Part shown: positions 10,226 through 16,195 of the stretch, in pieces
How the letters are laid out: the number at the start of each line of letters is the position of its first letter
How positions within the stretch are numbered: position 1 is the first letter of the stretch
Source: Streptomyces sporangiiformans
GTDB taxonomy: Bacteria > Actinomycetota > Actinomycetes > Streptomycetales > Streptomycetaceae
DNA length: 55,308 nt
NCBI RefSeq assembly: GCF_005768555.2
Contig: NZ_VCHX02000058.1
Coordinates: forward strand, 1-55,308
Direction of reading: 5' to 3'
Notes under the pieces: generated by a model
Told to the model about the DNA's origin: nothing
Database searches by the model: none
The model's input: the letters and a program-made list of their open reading frames with translations, nothing else
Made by a program: the position numbers and the translations under genes

Positions 10226-10786
10226 CTAGCCAAAGATCTGCTGGCCCCTCCGCCGTCGCCGCACCGCCAGCAACGATTGCAGCGAGTACGTCGGCGCCCC
10301 CGACAGCAGCAGCGGCAGCCAGGACATCAGATAGGCAAGGTCATTGCTGTAGTAGTAGTGCTCGGTCTCCCAGCTGACCGTCAGCCAGAAGGTGAGCGAG
10401 ATCAGCCCCCCGCCGAATGCGGCCAGCCGGGGCCACAGGCCCAGCAACGTCCCCGCTCCCACGGCGATCTCGCCCGCCGCGATGGCATAGCCGAAACCCT
10501 CCGGGCTCTTCAGCGCGAGGTCGATCAGCCAGGGCACGGCCGCCGTCTGGTGCACGCTCTCCAGCAGCGAGGCGAGCGAGCCGTCACCGCTGCCGGCGAG
10601 GAAGGCGGAGTCGGTGAGCTTGTCCAAACCGGCGTAGACGAAGGTGATGCCGAGGAAGAGCCGTAGCGGCAGCAGCGCGTGACGCCCGGCCGAGGTCCTG
10701 TTCCCCCCACCGACCCGGGCATCGCCGAAGCCGTCGATGGCCTTGGGGCCGCCGCCCTCGCCGCCCATCCGCTCCGCCAGGGACAT
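10226..10786 (-). CDS. DoxX-family integral membrane protein
   Basis: A 186-aa protein with a ~40-residue Gly-rich cytoplasmic N-terminus followed by a DoxX-like bundle: LPLRLFLGITFVYAGLDKLTD (helix 1 with the conserved G-x-D-K), FGYAIAAGEIAVGAGTLLGLWPRLAAFGGG and LISLTFWLTVSW. DoxX proteins are small membrane partners of redox enzymes; the specific partner is not evident here. ATG 10786 was chosen because sequence upstream is not coding-like and runs into a palindromic element. The gene is convergent with the 9313 repeat protein, with only nine bases between stops if that gene ends at 10216. Confidence 0.82.
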   Translation of the reverse strand: MSLAERMGGEGGGPKAIDGFGDARVGGGNRTSAGRHALLPLRLFLGITFVYAGLDKLTDSAFLAGSGDGSLASLLESVHQTAAVPWLIDLALKSPEGFGYAIAAGEIAVGAGTLLGLWPRLAAFGGGLISLTFWLTVSWETEHYYYSNDLAYLMSWLPLLLSGAPTYSLQSLLAVRRRRRGQQIFG

Positions 10787-10901
10787 CCGTCCACCTGCCT
10801 CTCCGCAAGTGCGTTCGGGGTATGTGCGGAGGTGATCCTTCCCCTTCGTCCGCGGCTCAAGGCGAGCATGGTGCGAACTGTGCGGGGAAATTACGTGCGT
10901 C

Positions 10902-11051
10902 CTAGGTGATCGAATCCAAGGGGTAACCAGGCCCGGGTCGGTGGCGAGGGGGGTCGCGAGGGTGTCCAACTCTGTCTCCACACACCGACGTTGGACTGTT
11001 GGACACCCTCGTCCCATGCACTCGGCTCATCCCTTGGAATCGATCACCTAG
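10902..11051. mobile_element. 150-bp element with 21-bp terminal inverted repeats (MITE-like)
   Basis: The ends 10902-10922 and 11031-11051 are inverted repeats matching at 20 of 21 positions (left begins CTAGGTGATCGAATCC). Inside lies a second inverted repeat, CGAGGGTGTCCAAC (10957-10970) with GTTGGACACCCTCG (10998-11011), perfect over 14 bp. Both outer ends are CTAG, which may be a 4-bp target duplication of the kind made by IS5-like transposases. It lies between DoxX and the second GH16 gene, and its right end supplies that gene's TAG stop. No coding capacity. A long structured terminator is the alternative. Confidence 0.5.
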
Positions 11052-11998
11052 CCGGCCGCCTGGAGAACCTGGACGTAGTCGACCACGAGCGGGTGGCCGG
11101 GTTCCGTGCCGCTGTCCGGGCCGCCGCCGTGCGCGTTCGGGAAGGCGCCGCCCATCGCGACGTTCAGGATGATGAAGAAGCCGTGGTCGGTGGCGTTGGC
11201 CCAAGTCGTCGCGTCGACCTGGTTCTCCCGCACCGTATGGAAGTTGGAGTCGTCGACGTAGAAGCGGATCTCTTCCGTGCCGGTCGACCTGTCCCACTCC
11301 ACGGCGTACGTGTGGAATCCGGCCGTGCATGCCGTGCCGGGACACGGGGCGGATCCGCCGATGCCGGTGTTCTCGTTGCAGGGGCCGCCCGGGGCGGTGC
11401 CGCAGTGCATCGTGGCAAACACCGTGTTCTGGCCCTGGGTGTTCTCCATGATGTCCAACTCGCCGACGCTCGGCCAGTTCTGATAGTTGCCGCGGTAGGG
11501 CTCGCCCAGCATCCAGAACGCGGGCCAGTAGCCCTTGGCGGCGGCGCCGGTGACGTTCGGCACCTGGATCCGGCCCTCGACGCGCAGCTTGCCTCCGGCG
11601 GGCGGCTGGAAGTCGGTGCGGTTGGTTTCGATGCGGCCCGAGGTCCAGTTCCCGGAGGCGTCGCGGCGTGGCGTGATGCGCAGGTTTCCGTTGCCGTCGA
11701 GGGCGACGTTGTCCGTGCTGTCGGTCATCGTCTCGATCTCGCCCGTGCCCCAGTTGGCGGGCCCGCCCGGGTAGCCGGTGCCCGTCGCGTACTGCCAGTG
11801 GCCGGTGTCGACGCCGGAGCCCGCGGTGCCGTTGAAGTCGTCGACGAACACTTCTGTCCAGCCCGTCGGGGGAGGGGGCGGCGACGCGTTGGCGGGCAGG
11901 GTGACGGCCGCGGCGGCGCCCGCGGCCAGGCCCAGTGTGCTCAGGACGGCGATGAGCACACGCCGACGAGGTTTGCGTTTGCTGTGAGTTCCGCTCAT
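11048..11998 (-). CDS. Secreted GH16 endo-beta-glucanase, catalytic domain only
   Basis: A 316-aa paralogue of the GH16 enzyme at 7655-9049, very similar through the catalytic domain. It has a Sec signal peptide (RRRVLIAVLSTLGLAAGAAAA ... ANA), the active-site motif GELDIMEN (E180, D182, E185) and the same C-terminal strand ending PLVVDYVQVLQAAG. It stops exactly where the other enzyme continues into linker and CBM6. The TAG stop lies in the right inverted repeat of the 150-bp element. Because the CTAG at both element ends would already provide this stop, loss of a binding module by insertion is possible but not proven. Start ATG 11998, same AGAGG site as the paralogue. Confidence 0.94.
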   Translation of the reverse strand: MSGTHSKRKPRRRVLIAVLSTLGLAAGAAAAVTLPANASPPPPPTGWTEVFVDDFNGTAGSGVDTGHWQYATGTGYPGGPANWGTGEIETMTDSTDNVALDGNGNLRITPRRDASGNWTSGRIETNRTDFQPPAGGKLRVEGRIQVPNVTGAAAKGYWPAFWMLGEPYRGNYQNWPSVGELDIMENTQGQNTVFATMHCGTAPGGPCNENTGIGGSAPCPGTACTAGFHTYAVEWDRSTGTEEIRFYVDDSNFHTVRENQVDATTWANATDHGFFIILNVAMGGAFPNAHGGGPDSGTEPGHPLVVDYVQVLQAAG

Positions 11999-12039
11999 GG
12001 GTGCCTCTTCACTGAGGGTGGGGGGAGGTGCGGGTGCGC

Positions 12040-12053
12040 TGAGAGCGCTCTCA
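12040..12053. promoter_or_regulatory. LacI/CebR-like operator of second GH16 gene
   Basis: TGAGAGCGCTCTCA, a perfect palindrome identical to 9092-9105, 42 bases upstream of the second GH16 start and just downstream of its predicted promoter. The shared site implies that one repressor controls both glucanases. Confidence 0.8.
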
Positions 12054-12070
12054 TTACAGCTGCGCCGGAC

Positions 12071-12099
12071 AATGTGCTCTCCGTGGCGCCAGTCGTCAA
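12071..12099 (-). promoter_or_regulatory. Predicted promoter of second GH16 gene
   Basis: Minus-strand TTGACG (12099-12094), 17-bp spacer, CACATT (12076-12071), the same hexamers and spacing as the paralogous promoter at 9122-9150. Confidence 0.55.
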
Positions 12100-12135
12100 G
12101 AGGTAAAGCCGAGAAAGTACTTGCGGGGAAGGGGA

Positions 12136-12150
12136 GTTCACGCGGTGAAC
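12136..12150. promoter_or_regulatory. GTTCAC-N3-GTGAAC palindrome upstream of second GH16 promoter
   Basis: GTTCACGCGGTGAAC, perfect six-base arms around GCG, about 37 bases upstream of the -35. A partly conserved version (GTTCACACTCTGAAG, from 9187) lies at the matching place before the first GH16 gene. The same half-sites recur in the 35-bp palindrome at 12219-12253. Confidence 0.45.
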
Positions 12151-12218
12151 GATCGCGAAGGCCGGGTCCGAGGGGACGCTGTTGGCCCATCACCCTCTGC
12201 CGGGACACCAGCTGCGAA

Positions 12219-12253
12219 AAGCGTGAACACTTTCCGGGAAAGTGTTCACGCTT
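12219..12253. promoter_or_regulatory. 35-bp perfect palindrome
   Basis: Left arm AAGCGTGAACACTTTCC (12219-12235), one central G, and an exactly complementary right arm (12237-12253). It lies in the non-coding gap between the second GH16 promoter region and the MMPL remnant. A one-base loop makes a simple terminator less natural than a dimer-binding site, although as RNA the tip would open and it could still act as a terminator for the decayed gene. Confidence 0.6.
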
Positions 12254-12308
12254 TCGCTGGGTGCATGCCTGGGATGGCGCGCCGCCGGCCGGGATCAGGA
12301 CCGGGCTG

Positions 12309-12905
12309 TCAGTTGGGGCTCAGCGGGTGCAGCCTCCTCCGCATGCGGACGACGGTCGCGTCGATCAGGACCGCCAGCGTCAGGTGCCGGTGACCACGCG
12401 GCCGGAGCTGGCGCAGGCCGCCCAGCGCTCCCGCCAGATGACCGTCCTGGAAGACCCGGACCACCACTCCCAGCGCGGCGGCCAGGCTGAGCAGTGTGAA
12501 GATGCCGGCGAGCACGGTGAGGGCGGCCCAGGGCGCGCGGTCGCCGAGCATCGTGCGGAAGTCGACCAGTCGGGCCGCCACACCGGTGACCTCGACGGGC
12601 TCGTCCCCGCGTACGTCCCGTACACGCTGGACCAGATCGGTTGCCGCCTTGCAGCGGCAGCCCGGCGGCGCGCAGTCCGCCGAAGATGACGAGCAGCAGG
12701 GCGAGGACGACCGGCAGTGAGATCAACTCGGCTTGCGCCACGTCCGGTGGACGCGGTCAGCGGCCGTGTCCACGGCCTTCTCCTCGGCGTCGTCGTCGAG
12801 ACCGCCCTTCAGCGTAACGGGGATGACCAGGGCCTGCCCGTCCTCCGAGGTGAGGCCGCGCGTGGTGTACGGGTCGGGCACAGTGACTATCCGTCTGACA
12901 GGTCA
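12309..12905 (-). pseudogene. Decayed MMPL/RND-family transporter gene
   Basis: Fragments of an MMPL-type exporter occur in order but in different frames. A periplasmic piece PDPYTTRGLTSEDGQALVI ... HRTWRKPS ends in a stop. It is followed in another frame by AQAELISLPVVLALLLVIFGG, then KAATDLVQRVRD ... TGVAARLVDFR, then LAAALGVVVRVFQDGHLAGALGG, SSGRVVTGT and finally LAVLIDATVVRM near the end. A full family member is ~700 aa; here most of the middle and the true N-terminus are missing. Several deletions and frame changes are therefore required, and the gene cannot be functional. The 90-aa open frame at 12309-12581 is only its longest surviving piece. Confidence 0.82.
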
Positions 12906-12906
12906 G
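12895..12906. promoter_or_regulatory. CTGAC-N2-GTCAG palindrome at the edge of the MMPL remnant
   Basis: CTGACAGGTCAG has perfect five-base arms. Sites of this kind are typical of TetR repressors, which often neighbour MMPL genes, so it may be a relic of the lost gene's control region. A 12-bp palindrome can also occur by chance. Confidence 0.25.
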
Positions 12907-12924
12907 TATCCCGTCACTCGCCCG

Positions 12925-13692
12925 TCAGCCGCCCGGCGGCTTGTCCGGCTCCGGCTGCCAGCCGAGTGCCCGCGAGATGCCGCGCGCCGCGAGCCGCACC
13001 GCCGGGATCAACGCCGGGGTCTGGGCGTCGCGTTGGGGCACCACGACGGAGACCGCGGCCACGACCGATCCGTCCGCTCCTCTGACCGGAGCGGCCACCG
13101 ACAGCGCGTCCTCGGTGACCTGTCGGCTGCTCACCGCGACGCCGGAGCGCCGGACTTCGGCGAGGACGCGGCGCAGGGTCGCCGGGTCCGTGATGGTGTG
13201 CGAGGTGAACCGGGCGAGCGGCTGCGCACAGTACGCGTCCTGCGAAGCGACGTCGCTGTGCGCGAGCAGCGCGAGCCCCACCCCGGTCGCGTGCAGCGGC
13301 CAGCGCGCGCCCACCTGGATCCGTACGCCGACAGCGGAGCGCCCGGAGATCCACTCGATGTAGACGACCTCGGAGCCGTCGCGCACCGCCAGCTGCACGT
13401 TCTCGTGCGTGGCCTCGTACAGGTCCTCCAGATACGGCAGCGCGATCTGCCGCAGGGCCAGGCCGCGCGGGGCGAGCGCGGCGACCTCCCACAGGCGCAG
13501 CCCCACGTGGTACACCCCGGACTCGTCGCGCTCCAGGGCGCCCCATTGGCTGAGCGCGCTCACAAGACGATGGGCGGTGGTGAGGGAGAGCCCGGCCCGG
13601 CGGCTGATGTCCGTGAGGGAGAGCGCCGGGTGGTCGTGATCGAAGGCGGCGAGCACGGAGAGGAGGCGGTCGGGCGCCGAGCGTGCGGTCAT
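12925..13692 (-). CDS. IclR-family transcriptional regulator
   Basis: A 255-aa protein with an N-terminal winged helix-turn-helix (LSLTDISRRAGLSLTTAHRL, about residues 25-44) and a C-terminal IclR effector domain (ENVQLAVRDGSEVVYIEWI, ATGVGLALLAH, SVAAPVRGADGSVVAAVSV). IclR proteins of this subtype often control aromatic-acid or short-chain-acid catabolism. The ATG at 13692 overlaps the TGA of the upstream MarR gene by one base (TGATG), so the two regulators are co-translated. They are divergent from the hydroxycinnamate-type catabolic operon, which is the likely target. The ligand is not deducible. Confidence 0.9.
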   Translation of the reverse strand: MTARSAPDRLLSVLAAFDHDHPALSLTDISRRAGLSLTTAHRLVSALSQWGALERDESGVYHVGLRLWEVAALAPRGLALRQIALPYLEDLYEATHENVQLAVRDGSEVVYIEWISGRSAVGVRIQVGARWPLHATGVGLALLAHSDVASQDAYCAQPLARFTSHTITDPATLRRVLAEVRRSGVAVSSRQVTEDALSVAAPVRGADGSVVAAVSVVVPQRDAQTPALIPAVRLAARGISRALGWQPEPDKPPGG

Positions 13693-14117
13693 CAGCTGAG
13701 TTCGGTCTCGGCGATCCGTTGCAGGAGCGTGTGCAGCGTGTCCCGCTCGGTGGCGTCGAGGGGGCGGAGCAGGGTGCTTGTCGCGCGCAGCCCCGCCTCG
13801 TCGGTGTCACGCAGGAATGCCCGGCCGTCGTCGGTGAGGACGACGATCCGGCTGCGGCGGTCGTCGGGCGACGGGCGGCGGGCGGCGAAGCCGAGCTTCT
13901 CCAGGTCGTCGACCAGGCCGACGATCGCGCTCGGGTCGTACCCGAGCCGGGTGCTCAGCTCCCGCTGCAGCGCGCCCTCGGTGGTGGCCAGGAAGCGCAG
14001 CAGCGCGTAGTGACGCAGCCGCAGCCCCGACTCCTGGAGGAACGCGTTGAACAGCTGCCCCGAGCGCAGACCGATCCGGTACAGCAGGTAGCCGGTGTCC
14101 GCGTGCAGCCCGCGCAT
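13692..14117 (-). CDS. couR: MarR-family repressor, CouR-like
   Basis: A 141-aa MarR protein with a central winged helix (ALQRELSTRLGYDPSAIVGLVDDLEKLGFAARR) and the wing signature SPDDRRSRIVVLTDDGRAFL. An AGGAG site six bases before ATG 14117 fixes the start. It is divergent from genes for SDR dehydrogenase, amidohydrolase, CoA ligase and MaoC hydratase. The same combination, from memory, forms the Rhodococcus jostii cou cluster, where CouR is a MarR repressor released by p-hydroxycinnamoyl-CoA. A perfect MarR-like palindrome (14320-14332) lies in the promoter of the catabolic operon. The gene symbol is by context. Confidence 0.85.
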   Translation of the reverse strand: MRGLHADTGYLLYRIGLRSGQLFNAFLQESGLRLRHYALLRFLATTEGALQRELSTRLGYDPSAIVGLVDDLEKLGFAARRPSPDDRRSRIVVLTDDGRAFLRDTDEAGLRATSTLLRPLDATERDTLHTLLQRIAETELS

Positions 14118-14207
14118 CCACGGCTCCTGCGCGTCGATGGCGTCGGGGTTCGTTGCGTGCTGCTGGCCGGTGATGTCGGGCTCCCTGGTCGAGGCCCCGG
14201 GTCGGGG

Positions 14208-14269
14208 CGGTCCTGCGTACTGCGGGGGTCCTGCGTGGCGCGGTTCTGCGTACTACGGCGGATCCTGCC
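14208..14269. repeat. Degenerate GGTCCTGCGTAC-type repeats in the MarR leader
   Basis: Three to four imperfect units of about 17 bases (GGTCCTGCGTACTGCGG, GGTCCTGCGTGGCGC, GGTTCTGCGTACTACGG, GGATCCTGCC) between the MarR start and the divergent promoter. If MarR is transcribed from the shared promoter region they lie in a ~200-nt leader. No role is evident. Confidence 0.4.
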
Positions 14270-14311
14270 TATGGGAGACAGCATGACGCACAACTGAGCG
14301 AGCAACAACTA

Positions 14312-14340
14312 TTGACGTCGACAATTATTGTCCTTAGCTT
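14312..14340 (+). promoter_or_regulatory. Predicted sigma-70-type promoter of the cou-like operon
   Basis: TTGACG (14312-14317), 17-bp spacer, TAGCTT (14335-14340), a good HrdB-type promoter in an AT-rich patch about 40 bases before the SDR start. A MarR-type palindrome occupies the spacer. Confidence 0.65.
14320..14332. promoter_or_regulatory. MarR-type operator
   Basis: GACAATTATTGTC is a perfect 13-bp palindrome around a central T, located between the -35 and -10. It overlaps a second imperfect palindrome, ATTGACGTCGACAAT (14311-14325, 12 of 15). MarR dimers commonly bind such ATTGT/ACAAT half-sites, and binding here would block RNA polymerase. Confidence 0.7.
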
Positions 14341-14380
14341 CGATCTCGTAGCCGCAGCTCCTTCTCGAAGGGACCCCCTC

Positions 14381-15298
14381 GTGCCCAGCATCGATCTCAC
14401 CGGCAAGGTCGCCGTCGTCACCGGCAGTGGCCGTGGCCTCGGCCTGGCCTACGCGCACGCTCTGGCTGCCGTAGGCGCCTCCGTGGTCGTCAACGACGTC
14501 GACGAAGCCGTGGCCGAGCAGGCCGTCAAGTCCATCACCCAGGCCGGCGGCAAGGCCGTCGCCGAGGTGGTAGCGGTCGGTACGTCCGAGGCCGCGGACC
14601 GCCTGGTCACCCGTGCGGTGGAAGAGTTCGGGCGCCTCGACATCCTGGTCACCAACGCGGGCATCCTGCGCGACAAGGTCCTGTGGAAGATGTCCGACGA
14701 GGACTTCGACGCGGTGATCACCACCCACCTGAAGGGCACCTTCACCTGTGCCCGCGCCGCCGCGGTGCGCCTGCGCGAGCAGGGCGAGGGCGGCAGCATC
14801 ATCCTGGTGGGCTCCCCGGCCGGGCAGCGCGGCAACTTCGGCCAGACGAACTACTCCGCCGCGAAGGCCGGCATCGCCGCCATGGCCCGTACGTGGTCGA
14901 TGGAGCTGGGCCGCGCGGGCATCACCGTCAACGCGATCGTCCCCGTGGCCGCCACCGCGATGACCGAGACCATCCCGGCCTTCGCCCCCTACATCGAGGC
15001 GATGCGCCAGGGCGAGCCGCTGCCGGACTTCCTGCGCAAGGGTGAGGGCTTCGGCACCCCCGAGGACTGCGCCGCGCTGATCCCGTTCCTGGCGTCCGAG
15101 GCCGCCCGCGGCGTGACCGGCCAGGCCATCGGCATCGGCGGCGACAAGGTGACCCTCTGGTCCCATCCGCAGGAGATCAAGGCGGCGTACGCTGACGGTG
15201 GCTGGTCGCCCGATGCCCTCGCCGAGGCCTGGCCCACCTCGCTGGGCGCCGAGCCGCAGACCGTGGGCATCCCCGCGCCGAAGTTCCCGGAGGCGTAA
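14381..15298 (+). CDS. couN: SDR-family 3-hydroxyacyl-CoA dehydrogenase, CouN-like
   Basis: A 305-aa short-chain dehydrogenase. It has the Rossmann motif TGSGRGLGLAYAHALA near the N-terminus, the NAG segment (VTNAGILRDKV), and the catalytic Tyr-x3-Lys in NYSAAKAG with the preceding VGSPAGQRG. Proposed role: NAD-dependent oxidation of a 3-hydroxy-3-arylpropanoyl-CoA in hydroxycinnamate degradation. The C-terminal ~50 residues beyond the usual SDR core resemble multifunctional-enzyme-type SDRs. The GTG at 14381 has a GAAGGGA ribosome-binding site; longer in-frame starts would lie inside the promoter. It is the first gene of the operon and is followed two bases later by the amidohydrolase. Confidence 0.85.
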   Translation: MPSIDLTGKVAVVTGSGRGLGLAYAHALAAVGASVVVNDVDEAVAEQAVKSITQAGGKAVAEVVAVGTSEAADRLVTRAVEEFGRLDILVTNAGILRDKVLWKMSDEDFDAVITTHLKGTFTCARAAAVRLREQGEGGSIILVGSPAGQRGNFGQTNYSAAKAGIAAMARTWSMELGRAGITVNAIVPVAATAMTETIPAFAPYIEAMRQGEPLPDFLRKGEGFGTPEDCAALIPFLASEAARGVTGQAIGIGGDKVTLWSHPQEIKAAYADGGWSPDALAEAWPTSLGAEPQTVGIPAPKFPEA

Positions 15299-15300
15299 CC

Positions 15301-16185
15301 ATGACGACCCTCAACGTCGAGGAACTCGTCGCGATCGACGTCCACACGCATGCCGAGGTCTCCTCCAAGGGCCACTCGTCCCTGGACGACGACCTCCACG
15401 ACGCCTCCAGCGCCTATTTCAAGGTCGAGGGGAAGCGCAAGCCGACCCTGGAGGAGACGGCCGCGTACTACCGCGAGCGGAAGATGGCCGCCGTCATCTT
15501 CACCGTGGACGCCGAGTCGGCGACCGGTACCGAGCCCGTCCCGAACGAGGAGGTCGCCGAGGCCGCGGCCGCCAACCCGGACGTGCTCATCCCCTTCGCC
15601 TCCATCGACCCCTTCCGCGGCAAGGCCGGCGTCAAGCAGGCCCGCCGCCTGGTCGAGGAGTACGGGGTCAAGGGCTTCAAGTTCCACCCCAGCGTCCAGG
15701 GCTTCTTCCCCAACGACCGCTCGATCGCGTACGACCTGTACGAGGTGATCGAGGAGACCGGCACCATCGCCCTCTTCCACACCGGCCAGACCGGAATCGG
15801 AGCCGGCGTCCCGGGCGGCGGCGGAATCCGGCTGAAGTACTCGAACCCCCTGCACGTGGACGACGTCGCCGCGGACTTCCCGCATCTGAAGATCATCCTG
15901 GCGCACCCCTCCTTCCCCTGGCAGGACGAGGCCCTCGCGGTCGCCACCCACAAGCCCGGCGTCCACATCGATCTGTCCGGCTGGTCGCCGAAGTACTTCC
16001 CGCCGCAGCTCGTGCAGTACGCGAACACGCTGCTCAAGGACAAGGTGCTGTTCGGCTCCGACTACCCGGTCCTCACCCCGGACCGCTGGCTCGCCGACTT
16101 CGAGAAGCTCACCATCAAGGACGAGGTCAAGCCGAAGATCCTCAAGGAGAACGCGGCTCGGCTGCTCGGACTGACGACGGAGTAA
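15301..16185 (+). CDS. couO: Amidohydrolase-superfamily hydrolase, CouO-like
   Basis: A 294-aa protein of the amidohydrolase-2 (ACMSD-like) superfamily. Metal-binding features are IDVHTHAEV at the N-terminus, FKFHPSVQGF, the strand-end histidine in LAHPSFPW, and the catalytic aspartate in FGSDYPVL. In the Rhodococcus cou pathway a homologous protein is needed to cleave the aryl-beta-ketoacyl-CoA to the aromatic acid; its position between SDR and CoA ligase supports the same role here. Decarboxylase activity, as in gamma-resorcylate-type relatives, is the main alternative. Start ATG 15301 lies two bases after the previous stop. Confidence 0.82.
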   Translation: MTTLNVEELVAIDVHTHAEVSSKGHSSLDDDLHDASSAYFKVEGKRKPTLEETAAYYRERKMAAVIFTVDAESATGTEPVPNEEVAEAAAANPDVLIPFASIDPFRGKAGVKQARRLVEEYGVKGFKFHPSVQGFFPNDRSIAYDLYEVIEETGTIALFHTGQTGIGAGVPGGGGIRLKYSNPLHVDDVAADFPHLKIILAHPSFPWQDEALAVATHKPGVHIDLSGWSPKYFPPQLVQYANTLLKDKVLFGSDYPVLTPDRWLADFEKLTIKDEVKPKILKENAARLLGLTTE

Positions 16186-16195
16186 GAGGCCACCG

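Noticed and set aside
11031..11051. Truncation of the second GH16 gene by insertion of the 150-bp element, removing a CBM6 domain
   Set aside because: If CTAG is a target duplication, the uninterrupted site already encodes the same TAG stop, and many GH16 enzymes end here naturally. Kept only as a possibility.
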